Positions 49,490-57,073 of a stretch of 57,073 nucleotides of DNA are shown here, piece by piece. Source of the DNA: Treponema sp. (GTDB lineage Bacteria > Spirochaetota > Spirochaetia > Treponematales > Breznakiellaceae). Positions within the stretch are counted from its first letter, which is position 1; every line of letters starts with the position of its first letter. Position numbers and translations under genes: made by a program. The stretch spans positions 1 through 57,073 of the forward strand of contig WQWU01000006.1 of the NCBI GenBank assembly GCA_009785215.1. Reading direction: 5' to 3'. Below the pieces are notes generated by a model. That model worked only from the letters and a program-made list of their open reading frames with translations, did not search any database and was not told the DNA's origin.

Positions 49490-50841
49490 GCTATAAACCA
49501 GACCCCAATAAAAATGTTAATTTAACGGTTAACGGAATTCCCGTAACAGTTCCGGAAGGAACAAGAATCCTGGAAGCCGCAAAAAAAGTAAATGTCAGCA
49601 TTCCCGTTCTTTGCGATCATCCCGAATTGTGCAAGCGCGCTTTATGCCGCATTTGCATGGTAGAGTACGACAGCCGCGGCAAGCCGGTTACAGCCTGCGG
49701 AAACGATGTATGGGAAGGCGTAAACATTGTCACAAACAGTGAACGCCTGTTCCAGATTCGCAAAACCATACTGGAAATGATTTTGGCAGTTCATCCGCAG
49801 GATTGTCTTACCTGCGTACGCAATACAAACTGCGAACTGCAGAAACTGGCAGCAGAATATGATATTTCCTCTGCATCGTTTGAGAACGAAGCAAAGAAGA
49901 ATCCCAAAATAATCGAAAACGATACTATCGTCCGCGATATGGACAAGTGTGTAAAATGCAATCGTTGTGTGGAAGTTTGCCAGGAAATACAGACAATCAG
50001 GGCAATTAATACTTCCCACCGAAGCCATGAATACGAAATTTGCACAGCTTACAAGCAGACTCTTTCGGATACGCCATGCGTATTCTGCGGCGGATGCGCG
50101 GCAATTTGCCCGGTCGGCGCAATTTGCGGGCACGACCAAACCGATGAAATCAGGTCAGTTTTTGATGATAGCAGCATTAAAAAAATAGCGCAGGTAACAC
50201 CTGCTCTTGTTTCCGCATTGCAGCGGGAATTTCCTGCCGTTACAATGGGTAAAATAATCAGCGCAATAAGGATGCTGGGTTTTGATAAAGTTTACGACGC
50301 TATGGCAGCAATTAACGCTATCGGTTCGGAACTTGGCGAAGAAGTGCAGGCGCGCAAAAAGAGCGGGAAAAAATTGCCCATTATTTGCGGTTGTACCGAG
50401 GGCGCGTCCCGCTTCATTAAACATTCGTACCCTGAATTGGCAGATAACCTTTCTGTCGGCAAAAGTTTTAAGCAGCAGTTTGCGTCTTTAACCGGGGAAA
50501 AGCAGGCGGTTTATATTTCCTTTGTACTCTGTATTGCGCAGAAATATAAAGCATCCTCGGCTAATGCCGGTGACAAAATGAACTTTGCTCTAAGCACAAA
50601 AGAATTTGTTCGCATGATTAAACTTGCGGGAATCATGATAGAGACATTGCCGGAAGGGCAGTTTGATTCTGTTAATGTACCGAAGGGGAGTGCGCACCCC
50701 GTGCGGGCGTTCAAAAAAGAGACAGTGCATGGTTATGCGCAGGCGCGCAAGGTAATGGAAACAATACTTGCAGGCAAATGCGACGCAGATGTAGTGGAGA
50801 TTATGAGCTGCCCCGCAGGGAAAGGCTGCTCAACCCCCTGA
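49486..50841 (+). CDS. [FeFe]-hydrogenase-like subunit with degenerate H-cluster domain
   Basis: This 451-aa protein has an intact relay: 2Fe-2S (C43, C54, C57, C71), His-ligated cluster (H103, C107, C110, C116) and two 4Fe-4S sites (C155-165; C198-208). The H-cluster domain (from about 225) is only about 225 aa, against about 350 in real HydA. Its motifs are altered: TSCCPxW is CGCTEGA (301-307), MPCxxK is VLCIAQK, and the last CxxxC is CPAGK, so at least two H-cluster ligand positions are lost. Hydrogen turnover is unlikely. It probably carries electrons between NuoEF and another partner. Confidence 0.85.
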   Translation: MSYKPDPNKNVNLTVNGIPVTVPEGTRILEAAKKVNVSIPVLCDHPELCKRALCRICMVEYDSRGKPVTACGNDVWEGVNIVTNSERLFQIRKTILEMILAVHPQDCLTCVRNTNCELQKLAAEYDISSASFENEAKKNPKIIENDTIVRDMDKCVKCNRCVEVCQEIQTIRAINTSHRSHEYEICTAYKQTLSDTPCVFCGGCAAICPVGAICGHDQTDEIRSVFDDSSIKKIAQVTPALVSALQREFPAVTMGKIISAIRMLGFDKVYDAMAAINAIGSELGEEVQARKKSGKKLPIICGCTEGASRFIKHSYPELADNLSVGKSFKQQFASLTGEKQAVYISFVLCIAQKYKASSANAGDKMNFALSTKEFVRMIKLAGIMIETLPEGQFDSVNVPKGSAHPVRAFKKETVHGYAQARKVMETILAGKCDADVVEIMSCPAGKGCSTP

Positions 50842-52947
50842 TTGTTTCTTTAGCGTATCTTTAAATATTTGATCCGCATCCAGTTTTTCATCTACGCCGA
50901 ACATGGGAGAAATTCCCTCATCTCTGATACTTCTGAAAAGCGGTCCCGGGCGGCTTCCGTAAGCCCAGCTGTTTTCATTGTTAATAAGATAATCAAGTAT
51001 CGTAACTGCCGACAGCGAGAAAAATATCAATGTCGCGTTTATTCTTCTTTCCTGCGGCAGCATCATGTCCAGGCGTTTTGAAATCGGGTTTGGTACCTGA
51101 AAATTATATGCTTCCCATGGATTGTTTATTCCGGGGCACGGAGCTTTGGCGGAGGATCCCCCGGCCCGTATTCCCTGTTCAATGCCTTTTGCCACCGCTG
51201 TTAAATATTTGCGTATTTTTCTTACTTCGCTGTAAATGGGAACAATATCCTTTTTTGGAAAAGGAGGCGGACCTATTGATTCAAATTTGTAGTACGGCAG
51301 GAAATAAAGCCGCTTTATCCAATGAAGTTCATTTAAAGTTTTCTTTGCATAAGGCGTTGACCTTGCATCCGCCGAGTTTTCCAGCATACGGCAATATTCT
51401 GTTAATCGCGGAAGATAGTCTCTGGAAAAACTGTCTTCTATATAGCCGCGCCAGCTATTGATAATTTCTCCAAGTTCATCGCTTACCCTTACAGGATTTC
51501 CATCCGCTCCCGTTATTGCGCCGAAATTCACATAACGCAGCCCAATAAACAGATCTTCCAGTATATTAAGCAGGACAGAAACCTGCTGAACCGGATCGGT
51601 TTTTGCGACTAATTCGTATCCATGTCTCATGCTGTAAACTTTGGCAAAATACGGATAAAGATCCGGGAATTCTTCGAGTTTTTCCCAGCCTGCTTTTGGA
51701 AAAAGAGCTTCCATTGCTGTTCTGCTTTGATCCAGTGATTTTAGCTGCGCTTTTTCGGCTTCTTCTTTTGCTTTACGCTCAATTACTTTTGGATCGTTAG
51801 CATCTTCTTCATCGGCTTTTTCTTCATTATCTTTGTTTTCATCTGCTTCACTTTCGCTGTCATCTTCACTTTCGTCATCTTCACCCGCATTTTTCTGGAG
51901 CGCTTCCATATCAAGAGTTTCAATTTGCTGCGCATTTATATCTTCTGCATTTAATTGTTCGGTTTCTGTAACATTTAAAAATGCCATGTAGCGTCTGCGT
52001 CTTTCTATAAAAAAGCGTTCATAGGCAATGTAGCGATCAGATATTAATTTCATTAATAACGGATATAAACCAAAATGAACATTCCGCCTGAGATCGCCAA
52101 GGTATGAGATTATATTGCGGATAATATCCTGATATTTATCTTTTGCTTCCATTGGGCTTTCAAGATACAGTATTTTATAAATAAGTTTAAAAGCAGATTT
52201 TATATTTTCTGTATTCAAATTATCAAGGAGGAACAAGGGTTTATAAATACCGCGCAGAATTTCCGCAAAATCGGTAACTTTTACAGAGCGCGGCTGAGCC
52301 TGCAATTCCGCAATGGCGCGCGCGATGCTTTCAATATCCCAGCTGCGCAGGATATCCAGCACTTTATAAACAAACGGGGACGCCCTTTTTAACTGGTTGT
52401 TTCGTTTTTTGTTCTTTTTTGGAAAAAGATTTCTTGTAGATGTTACCAGCCTTTCTACCTTGTGGTAGTATTCATTCATGCGTACGGTAACAAAACGGGG
52501 ATTTACATAATCAATTGGTTCCTTAAAAAAAGAAAAAATTGAAGTAAGAATCTGCATCGGGCTTTTTATCTCGAATATTACCTGACCTGCATACTGATCA
52601 ATTTTGACTCTTTCGGAATAACTTAATGTTGCCGGAACAGAAGGGTCATCTCCCGGATACGGACCTGTTTGTTTGGATCTAAAAAATCCGCCTTTTTCAT
52701 CTTCATCTTCCGGGGCAAGATCTATGCGGCGGCGTTTTTTGCCTTTAATAAGGACATCCACCGTTTCGCGTCTTGTTTTTTTGGGATCCGGTTCCTTGTC
52801 CCGTTCTGTGCCTACTTCTCCGCCAAGAAGCTGAGCCATTCTTTTTGCTTCCACTTCATCTGTTACGCCAAGTTTTTCACGGACACGGCTAAGTTCGCCG
52901 GGCGCGTAAATTGCATTTTTGGAACCTGCATTGTTTTTCTTTGCCAT
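50830..52947 (-). CDS. Large conserved hypothetical protein (spirochaete-type)
   Basis: This 705-aa soluble protein is very highly charged. The N-terminal 100 residues are Lys/Glu rich (MAKKNNAGSKNAIYAPGELS at the start). A central acidic stretch of Asp/Glu/Ser (about residues 358-380, EDDESEDDSESEADENKDNE) splits two helical halves. No transmembrane segment, signal peptide or enzyme motif is seen. It looks like a cytoplasmic scaffold or structural protein of spirochaetes; the lineage link is from memory. It overlaps the hydrogenase-like gene by 12 bases at the 3' end. Confidence 0.65.
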   Translation of the reverse strand: MAKKNNAGSKNAIYAPGELSRVREKLGVTDEVEAKRMAQLLGGEVGTERDKEPDPKKTRRETVDVLIKGKKRRRIDLAPEDEDEKGGFFRSKQTGPYPGDDPSVPATLSYSERVKIDQYAGQVIFEIKSPMQILTSIFSFFKEPIDYVNPRFVTVRMNEYYHKVERLVTSTRNLFPKKNKKRNNQLKRASPFVYKVLDILRSWDIESIARAIAELQAQPRSVKVTDFAEILRGIYKPLFLLDNLNTENIKSAFKLIYKILYLESPMEAKDKYQDIIRNIISYLGDLRRNVHFGLYPLLMKLISDRYIAYERFFIERRRRYMAFLNVTETEQLNAEDINAQQIETLDMEALQKNAGEDDESEDDSESEADENKDNEEKADEEDANDPKVIERKAKEEAEKAQLKSLDQSRTAMEALFPKAGWEKLEEFPDLYPYFAKVYSMRHGYELVAKTDPVQQVSVLLNILEDLFIGLRYVNFGAITGADGNPVRVSDELGEIINSWRGYIEDSFSRDYLPRLTEYCRMLENSADARSTPYAKKTLNELHWIKRLYFLPYYKFESIGPPPFPKKDIVPIYSEVRKIRKYLTAVAKGIEQGIRAGGSSAKAPCPGINNPWEAYNFQVPNPISKRLDMMLPQERRINATLIFFSLSAVTILDYLINNENSWAYGSRPGPLFRSIRDEGISPMFGVDEKLDADQIFKDTLKKQSGG

Positions 52948-52949
52948 AC

Positions 52950-54008
52950 CTACACCCTTAAAAAGAGTTTTTCTCCTACCCCAAATAGATTTTTGAATTG
53001 CACTTTTTCTCCGTCAGAATTAACCAGCGTTCCGCTGTAAAAACCCAAAGGAGCGTTAAAATCGGCTTGTGTAAAAAGCAGATTTGTTCCGCATCTGTTC
53101 GGTTCTTTGGGAGTAAAAGTTAAATCAACCATTCCCTCGACATCCTGAATAACCCAGGTTGAATCCGGTCCGTTTGGCATTGTGATACGCACCGGCGGCA
53201 GCGGGGTTAATTCTCCGTTTATCCAAAATACATTTTCGTTGTTCTTGTTTGTTTCCCTTGTTTGATTTTCGGCAATATGAAAGCCAAAACGGCGCCCGCC
53301 CGCCCGGGGGTATTCTTCATCAAAACCCATTGCGCTGCACATTTTTGTATGTATTTGATGCGGAAAGAAACCTTTGTAATCGCCGAAAAAGCCTGTGCAG
53401 GTATTTGATTTAAAACTGAAATGATGGCCTTCAAAAACCATGTCCCCCTGAACCGGCGCAAGCGCTTTGTACGCATACATTGAACGCATATCGGGCATTC
53501 CCAGAGAAACCACCATCGGGGTTATTTCATGCCTGTTAAGATTGTACGAAAGATGAGCGGTTAGCGACGGGTGTCTGCGCGTTGCCTCGATATTTATATC
53601 AAGGCTGATGGTATCGGCATCAAGCCAGCTATGGATCATGAAGAAAAAGCCTGATGACCCGCTGTCAACCGAAGAGTTTGCAAGACTGTTGGGGAGATGC
53701 CATCCTGTACCCGGTTTTATCTTTCTAAAAACAAACTTCTTTTTGTTTTCTTTATCGTAGAGTACTACCTGAGCCATTCTGTATAATTTTAAATTACAGA
53801 AAATCGCCTCCATAAAGAAAGTTTCGTTCTGGACAAGAAAACACTGCCATTCCTTTATCCTGTAGTTTTTGAGCCAGCGCGGCAGGGGATTGGGTTTGCG
53901 TATTTCCAGCAAATCCACCTTTTCAAAAGCCTTGTTCCACGTTCCAATGACAGGCTCGCCGTCTTTTACAGGTGTGGCTATTGGGGGTAATATTTCTCTT
54001 GTGTACAT
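52950..54008 (-). CDS. DUF2804-like protein
   Basis: This 352-aa protein resembles the DUF2804 family: MYTREILPPIATPVKDGEPV at the start, RIKEWQCFLVQNETFFMEA, and a final FYSGTLVNSDGEKVQFKNLF. The function of the family is not known; the fold may be a lipocalin/calycin-like beta-barrel pair, as in carotenoid hydratase relatives. The open frame reaches 54383 but would cover the divergent thioesterase start, so I begin at 54008 (alternative 54029). It ends two bases before the next gene, in one operon. Confidence 0.7.
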   Translation of the reverse strand: MYTREILPPIATPVKDGEPVIGTWNKAFEKVDLLEIRKPNPLPRWLKNYRIKEWQCFLVQNETFFMEAIFCNLKLYRMAQVVLYDKENKKKFVFRKIKPGTGWHLPNSLANSSVDSGSSGFFFMIHSWLDADTISLDINIEATRRHPSLTAHLSYNLNRHEITPMVVSLGMPDMRSMYAYKALAPVQGDMVFEGHHFSFKSNTCTGFFGDYKGFFPHQIHTKMCSAMGFDEEYPRAGGRRFGFHIAENQTRETNKNNENVFWINGELTPLPPVRITMPNGPDSTWVIQDVEGMVDLTFTPKEPNRCGTNLLFTQADFNAPLGFYSGTLVNSDGEKVQFKNLFGVGEKLFLRV

Positions 54009-54065
54009 ACCTATCTTGAATTTTAGCATATTTTTACTTACAATACCATCTAATTGAGGTATTTT

Positions 54066-54830
54066 ATGAATTGTGATGCGGCAAATCCAAAAGCAAACGG
54101 AATTGTTGATGTTTGGCAGGAAATTCTCCCGGTACGTTTCGGCGTTATTGATAAATCTGACCGGCTGACACTGAATGCAGTGTTTCAGTTTTTTCAGGAA
54201 GCGGCTATCAGTCATGCAGAAAATCTGGGGGTAGGGCGGGAAGATATGGCGCGAACCGGACAGGTATGGATCCTTTCGCGGATGTCTGTTCAGGTGGACA
54301 GGCGCCCAAAATACCGGGAAACTATCACTGTTTGCAGCTGGCCGCGCGGGTTCGAAAAATTGTTTGCAATTCGCGATTATCAAATTAAAGACAAAAATGA
54401 GGCGGTGGCTGTTTCTGCAAGAAGCGCATGGATAATCGTTGATATTGAAAAACGCCGTCCGTTAAGACCGCAGGTTGTAATGGATTATCTGCCCTTAAAC
54501 GAGGGGCTGGAAGCGCTGTCTTCGGTTACCGGGCTTGCTGTACAGGAAAATCTGGTAAAAATAGCAGATCGCACAGCCTGTTACACAGACCTTGATTATA
54601 ACGGACATGTTAACAACGGCAGTTACATTAAATGGATAGAGGATGCTCTGGACAGGCAGCTTCTGGAAAAAGCGGATAAAATACGTTTTGACATAAATTA
54701 CATTAATGAAATTCTCGGCGGCGAAACCATCGAAATTTTTTCTGCCCCGATTGATGCTGCCGCTTTTGCTTTTGAAGGCAGAAAAAACGGACAAGCGGCG
54801 TTTAGGGCAGAATTGAGAATATTGGAGTAA
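54066..54830 (+). CDS. Acyl-ACP thioesterase (FAT family)
   Basis: This 254-aa double hot-dog enzyme releases fatty acids from acyl-carrier protein. The first domain has SHAENLGVGREDMARTGQVWILSR-type text; the second has DLDYNGHVNNGSYIKWIEDAL, the canonical N-G-H-V-N-N active-site segment. ATG 54066 has GAGG six bases upstream; a TTG at 54054 is possible but less likely. It is divergent from the DUF2804-like gene across about 57 bases. Confidence 0.88.
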   Translation: MNCDAANPKANGIVDVWQEILPVRFGVIDKSDRLTLNAVFQFFQEAAISHAENLGVGREDMARTGQVWILSRMSVQVDRRPKYRETITVCSWPRGFEKLFAIRDYQIKDKNEAVAVSARSAWIIVDIEKRRPLRPQVVMDYLPLNEGLEALSSVTGLAVQENLVKIADRTACYTDLDYNGHVNNGSYIKWIEDALDRQLLEKADKIRFDINYINEILGGETIEIFSAPIDAAAFAFEGRKNGQAAFRAELRILE

Positions 54831-54834
54831 AATT

Positions 54835-55236
54835 ATGAATGCTGACGGCCACAACCTCAATTACCTTGAAATGCTGCCGTTGAGCGGTATAACGAAATAT
54901 AATAAAGGGCAGCCGAGCGACGGTGTTCCGTTTGCCGGTTATCCAAGGGTGCACCCTTCAGATAAAACCAAGATTATTCTTGTAATTGATCCCTTGGGCA
55001 GCGAACCGACAGTTTTGGAATTCAGGCTGGAAGATATTTTATTTGCAGAGGAAATCCCTTCTGCTGTTACCGAAGCAGGCGAAGGAGTGCCGCTGGTAAA
55101 ACTCTGGATAAAACGCTGCTCTATAGGAATAATACTTGAACCGTTCGAGGTTAATGATCCCCTGCATTTTGCAGAAAAGGTGCAGGCTGTTAAAAAACGT
55201 CTTCTGCAGTATCGGGAGGCATCCCCTGCAGATTAG
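54835..55236 (+). CDS. Conserved hypothetical protein, 133 aa
   Basis: This 133-aa soluble protein follows the thioesterase by four bases with GGAG before ATG 54835. It contains FAGYPRVHPSDKTKIILVI and an LEFRLEDILFAEEIPSAV segment. There is no signal peptide or metal site. Its place between a thioesterase and a CreD-like gene suggests shared regulation, but no family is recognised. I believe similar small proteins occur in other treponemes, from memory only. Confidence 0.6.
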   Translation: MNADGHNLNYLEMLPLSGITKYNKGQPSDGVPFAGYPRVHPSDKTKIILVIDPLGSEPTVLEFRLEDILFAEEIPSAVTEAGEGVPLVKLWIKRCSIGIILEPFEVNDPLHFAEKVQAVKKRLLQYREASPAD

Positions 55237-55244
55237 GAGGCTGT

Positions 55245-56471
55245 ATGTCCATTAAAAAAATCGTTGCAATTGTATTAATTTTTGTTTTTGCCACAGTAGC
55301 CTGGATGATTTTAGGCGCAACAAATTCTGTAAGAACAAATACATTGTTTAATTCCCTAAAAACCCAGGTTGCAAATTCCTACGGCGGCAGGCTGAACATT
55401 GAATCGCCTAAATGTTATTCCAAAACAGTAAAACACAGGGAAGAAACTTCCAACAACACTACAAGAATCGTAGAATATTTTGAATATAAAAATTACGAGC
55501 TTATAAAATCCGATATCGCAATAAAAGTATATCTGGATCAGCGTAAAAAAGGCAATTTATGGTTTCCTACTTTTAAAGCCAATTTTACAGGAACATATAT
55601 TTTCCAGATAGATGATTCGCCCGATAATATTTTTGTTTACTCCACGCTGAATTCCGCAAATTCCATTTATAATAATCTAAATTTAAAAATAAATAATGAA
55701 GATATCAGCAATGTCCTGCCCTTAATCAACAAACAGGAAATCCCCGTTGCCGCGCTTGCTGACAACACCGTTCAATTAACCGTATCCTACGACGGCACCG
55801 GCATGGAAGATCTGCATTATCTGATTACTCCGGACAGAAACGCAATTGCCCAAATAAACGATTTTAATCTTGTTATCTCGACAGATTTTGATTTATACGA
55901 TATTCCGTCCAACATGATGTCTCCTACCCATAAAAGCAAAACAGATAAAGGCCATGATTTAACCTGGGAATTAAACAAAACAATTACAGGAAAAAACATC
56001 GGCATAATTATTCCAAACAAATTAAATCCCGGCGACATCATAACAAGAGTATCATTTTTTGCTCCTGTTTCTCTGTTGTTTTTCTTTGTAGTGCTTTTAA
56101 TGTTCACAGTCGTACTAAAAATAAAAATCCATCCAATGCACTTTTTCTTTCTGGCAGCAACCTTTTTCTCTTTTCATTTAATGTTCTCCTATTTTTCCGA
56201 CCAGCTGGACATTTACTTAAGTTTTGCAATCTCCGCAATTGTCTCTTTAATTCTTACAATCACATACATGAGACTAATCTCCCCCAAAAAAATGGCGTTC
56301 CTGTATACCCCTGTTATACAAATTATTTATCTGGTAATTTTTTCATTTTCCTTCTTCTTTGAAGGTATTACCGGCATCATTGTAACAATCTGCGCGGTAA
56401 TCACCTTGTTCATCCTTATGCAGGTAACAGGCAGAATCAACTGGGACGAAGAGTTTAAGGCAAAGGTTTGA
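55245..56471 (+). CDS. CreD-like inner-membrane protein
   Basis: This 408-aa protein starts with one hydrophobic helix (IVAIVLIFVFATVAWMILGA), then a periplasmic beta-rich domain of about 230 residues. Five or so helices follow from about residue 270, including an HPMHFFFLAATFF segment reminiscent of the HP-x-H motif in CreD. CreD is an inner-membrane protein of unknown mechanism linked to envelope stress. The ribosome site is GGAGG. No creBC genes are seen in the window. Confidence 0.65.
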   Translation: MSIKKIVAIVLIFVFATVAWMILGATNSVRTNTLFNSLKTQVANSYGGRLNIESPKCYSKTVKHREETSNNTTRIVEYFEYKNYELIKSDIAIKVYLDQRKKGNLWFPTFKANFTGTYIFQIDDSPDNIFVYSTLNSANSIYNNLNLKINNEDISNVLPLINKQEIPVAALADNTVQLTVSYDGTGMEDLHYLITPDRNAIAQINDFNLVISTDFDLYDIPSNMMSPTHKSKTDKGHDLTWELNKTITGKNIGIIIPNKLNPGDIITRVSFFAPVSLLFFFVVLLMFTVVLKIKIHPMHFFFLAATFFSFHLMFSYFSDQLDIYLSFAISAIVSLILTITYMRLISPKKMAFLYTPVIQIIYLVIFSFSFFFEGITGIIVTICAVITLFILMQVTGRINWDEEFKAKV

Positions 56472-56518
56472 AAGAGGACGCGGAGAGGAATTAGAAAAAA
56501 TATAAATATAACTTTTAT

Positions 56519-56629
56519 TTATGCATGTTTTTCGTTGTATTTTTCTCGAAAATGAAGAAACAATCCAACAACCATAAATGGGAGACCAAATAAAAATGCA
56601 CCGACTACCAATACAATTTCCATTTCCAT
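56519..56629 (-). CDS. Tiny membrane protein, 36 aa
   Basis: ATG 56629 is preceded on the minus strand by AAGGAGTT at good spacing. The product is MEMEIVLVVGAFLFGLPFMV followed by one more hydrophobic turn and a basic tail ending EKHA. It is a single-helix membrane peptide. It follows the 71-aa gene by 12 bases, so the two form a small operon. Confidence 0.55.
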   Translation of the reverse strand: MEMEIVLVVGAFLFGLPFMVVGLFLHFREKYNEKHA

Positions 56630-56641
56630 ACAATAACTCCT

Positions 56642-56857
56642 TTAATCGTTGCTTGAACCATTTTTTGTTTCTCTTATCCCAAGAATAAGACCTACTATAC
56701 AAAATACAATACCTATTGCAAAACCAGTAATGATCAAAAAAAGGTGGGAAAAATCCCCTCGCAAAATACCGCCAATAAAAATACCGCCAAATAATAATTT
56801 ACCCAAATCTAAAAGTAATTTTCCAATGTCTTGTTTTACAGTTGTCTGTTTTTTCAC
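56642..56857 (-). CDS. Small two-helix membrane protein (DUF6722-like)
   Basis: A GTG start at 56857 lies eight bases from AGGAG; the in-frame ATG upstream is absent. The 71-aa product has KQDIGKLLLDLGKLLFGGIF, a first hydrophobic helix, and a second (LFLIITGFAIGIVFCIVGLI). The 'K-x-x-G-K-x-L-L-D' pattern resembles small DUF6722-type membrane proteins. This is from memory and untested. It is more AT-rich than the neighbouring host genes. Beyond 56857 to the poly-C end of the window I see no gene. Confidence 0.55.
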   Translation of the reverse strand: MKKQTTVKQDIGKLLLDLGKLLFGGIFIGGILRGDFSHLFLIITGFAIGIVFCIVGLILGIRETKNGSSND

Positions 56858-57073
56858 TTCATTACTCCTGTTTATAATATACTATATTTTGCCTCATTTT
56901 AATAGTCCATTTTTCAATTTATCTCCAAAATGCCTCCAAATAGCAACTTTAACCCCACAAAAACATGCAGAATTACCTAAACAATTTTAAAGCTTGAAAT
57001 ATTGATATATTAATGCTACATTAATCCCGATGGCAATAAAAACAGGTATAAAAATCAAAAATACCCCCCCCCC

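Noticed and set aside
54009-54383. Long N-terminal extension of the DUF2804-like gene.
   Set aside because: It would cover the start of the divergent thioesterase, and the family begins at about MYTREI. The extra residues look like antisense reading of the thioesterase.
1-57073. CRISPR array.
   Set aside because: No series of regularly spaced repeats and no cas genes were found.

Overview
The window suggests a spirochaete of the Treponema type that carries a temperate tailed phage. The left half (about 110-28,840) is a visibly AT-rich prophage with an HK97-type head and a long-tail (siphovirus-like) tail module. The right half (about 28,841-57,073) is a host chromosome segment of more balanced composition. 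The Treponema assignment is an inference from the look of several conserved envelope and hypothetical proteins, the Pst/Pho locus, a sodium-pump decarboxylase beta subunit and NuoE/NuoF/hydrogenase-like genes. No rRNA or complete tRNA is present to prove it.

Prophage layout. The left edge is the end of an IS3-like insertion sequence (1-109) that has cut the 5' part off a phage gene (110-287). Next come a tail-appendage-like gene (321), a minus-strand small gene under a palindromic operator (1035-1371), a DUF5906/SF3-type helicase (1599), a putative DNA-binding protein (3147), several tiny genes, a nuclease-like gene (4742), an HNH endonuclease (5336) and a lipoprotein cargo gene (5893). The packaging and head module follows: TerS, TerL, portal, protease and capsid. 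Between portal and protease it is interrupted by a cassette of two membrane proteins, an Mtd/Ig-like fibre and a split PP-loop ATPase. The tail module runs from connectors to a glycine-rich tip (14,558-24,032) and includes a tail-chaperone frameshift pair. A minus-strand accessory operon (24,019-26,267) encodes RadC, an SSB-like protein and small proteins. A strongly promoted 56-aa gene (26,654) and a large serine recombinase (26,821-28,764) end the prophage. I recognise no lysis genes and no CI-type repressor.

The prophage junction lies in the codons for the conserved VWEWCWD motif of a formylglycine-generating-enzyme/SUMF1-family gene. Only the 3' end of that gene remains here (28,841-29,044).

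Host layout. A MITE-like palindromic element (29,091-29,323) precedes a phosphate locus: pstS1, three envelope genes, pstS2, pstC, pstA, pstB, phoU, phoB and phoR. Both pstS copies sit behind four-repeat Pho-box-like sequences with 11-bp periodicity. Next come two convergent FKBP-type prolyl isomerases, a CheY-like regulator, a PRTase-like gene, an oadB homologue, an outer-membrane-protein candidate, radA, an RRM RNA-binding protein with a long leader, an acyltransferase and pepT.

Divergent from pepT is a nuoE-nuoF-hydA-like operon whose hydrogenase subunit keeps its electron-relay clusters but has a shortened, ligand-poor H-cluster domain. The remaining genes are a large acidic hypothetical protein, a DUF2804-like protein, an acyl-ACP thioesterase, a conserved small protein, a CreD-like membrane protein and two tiny membrane proteins. 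The window ends in a poly-C tract that looks like a contig edge.
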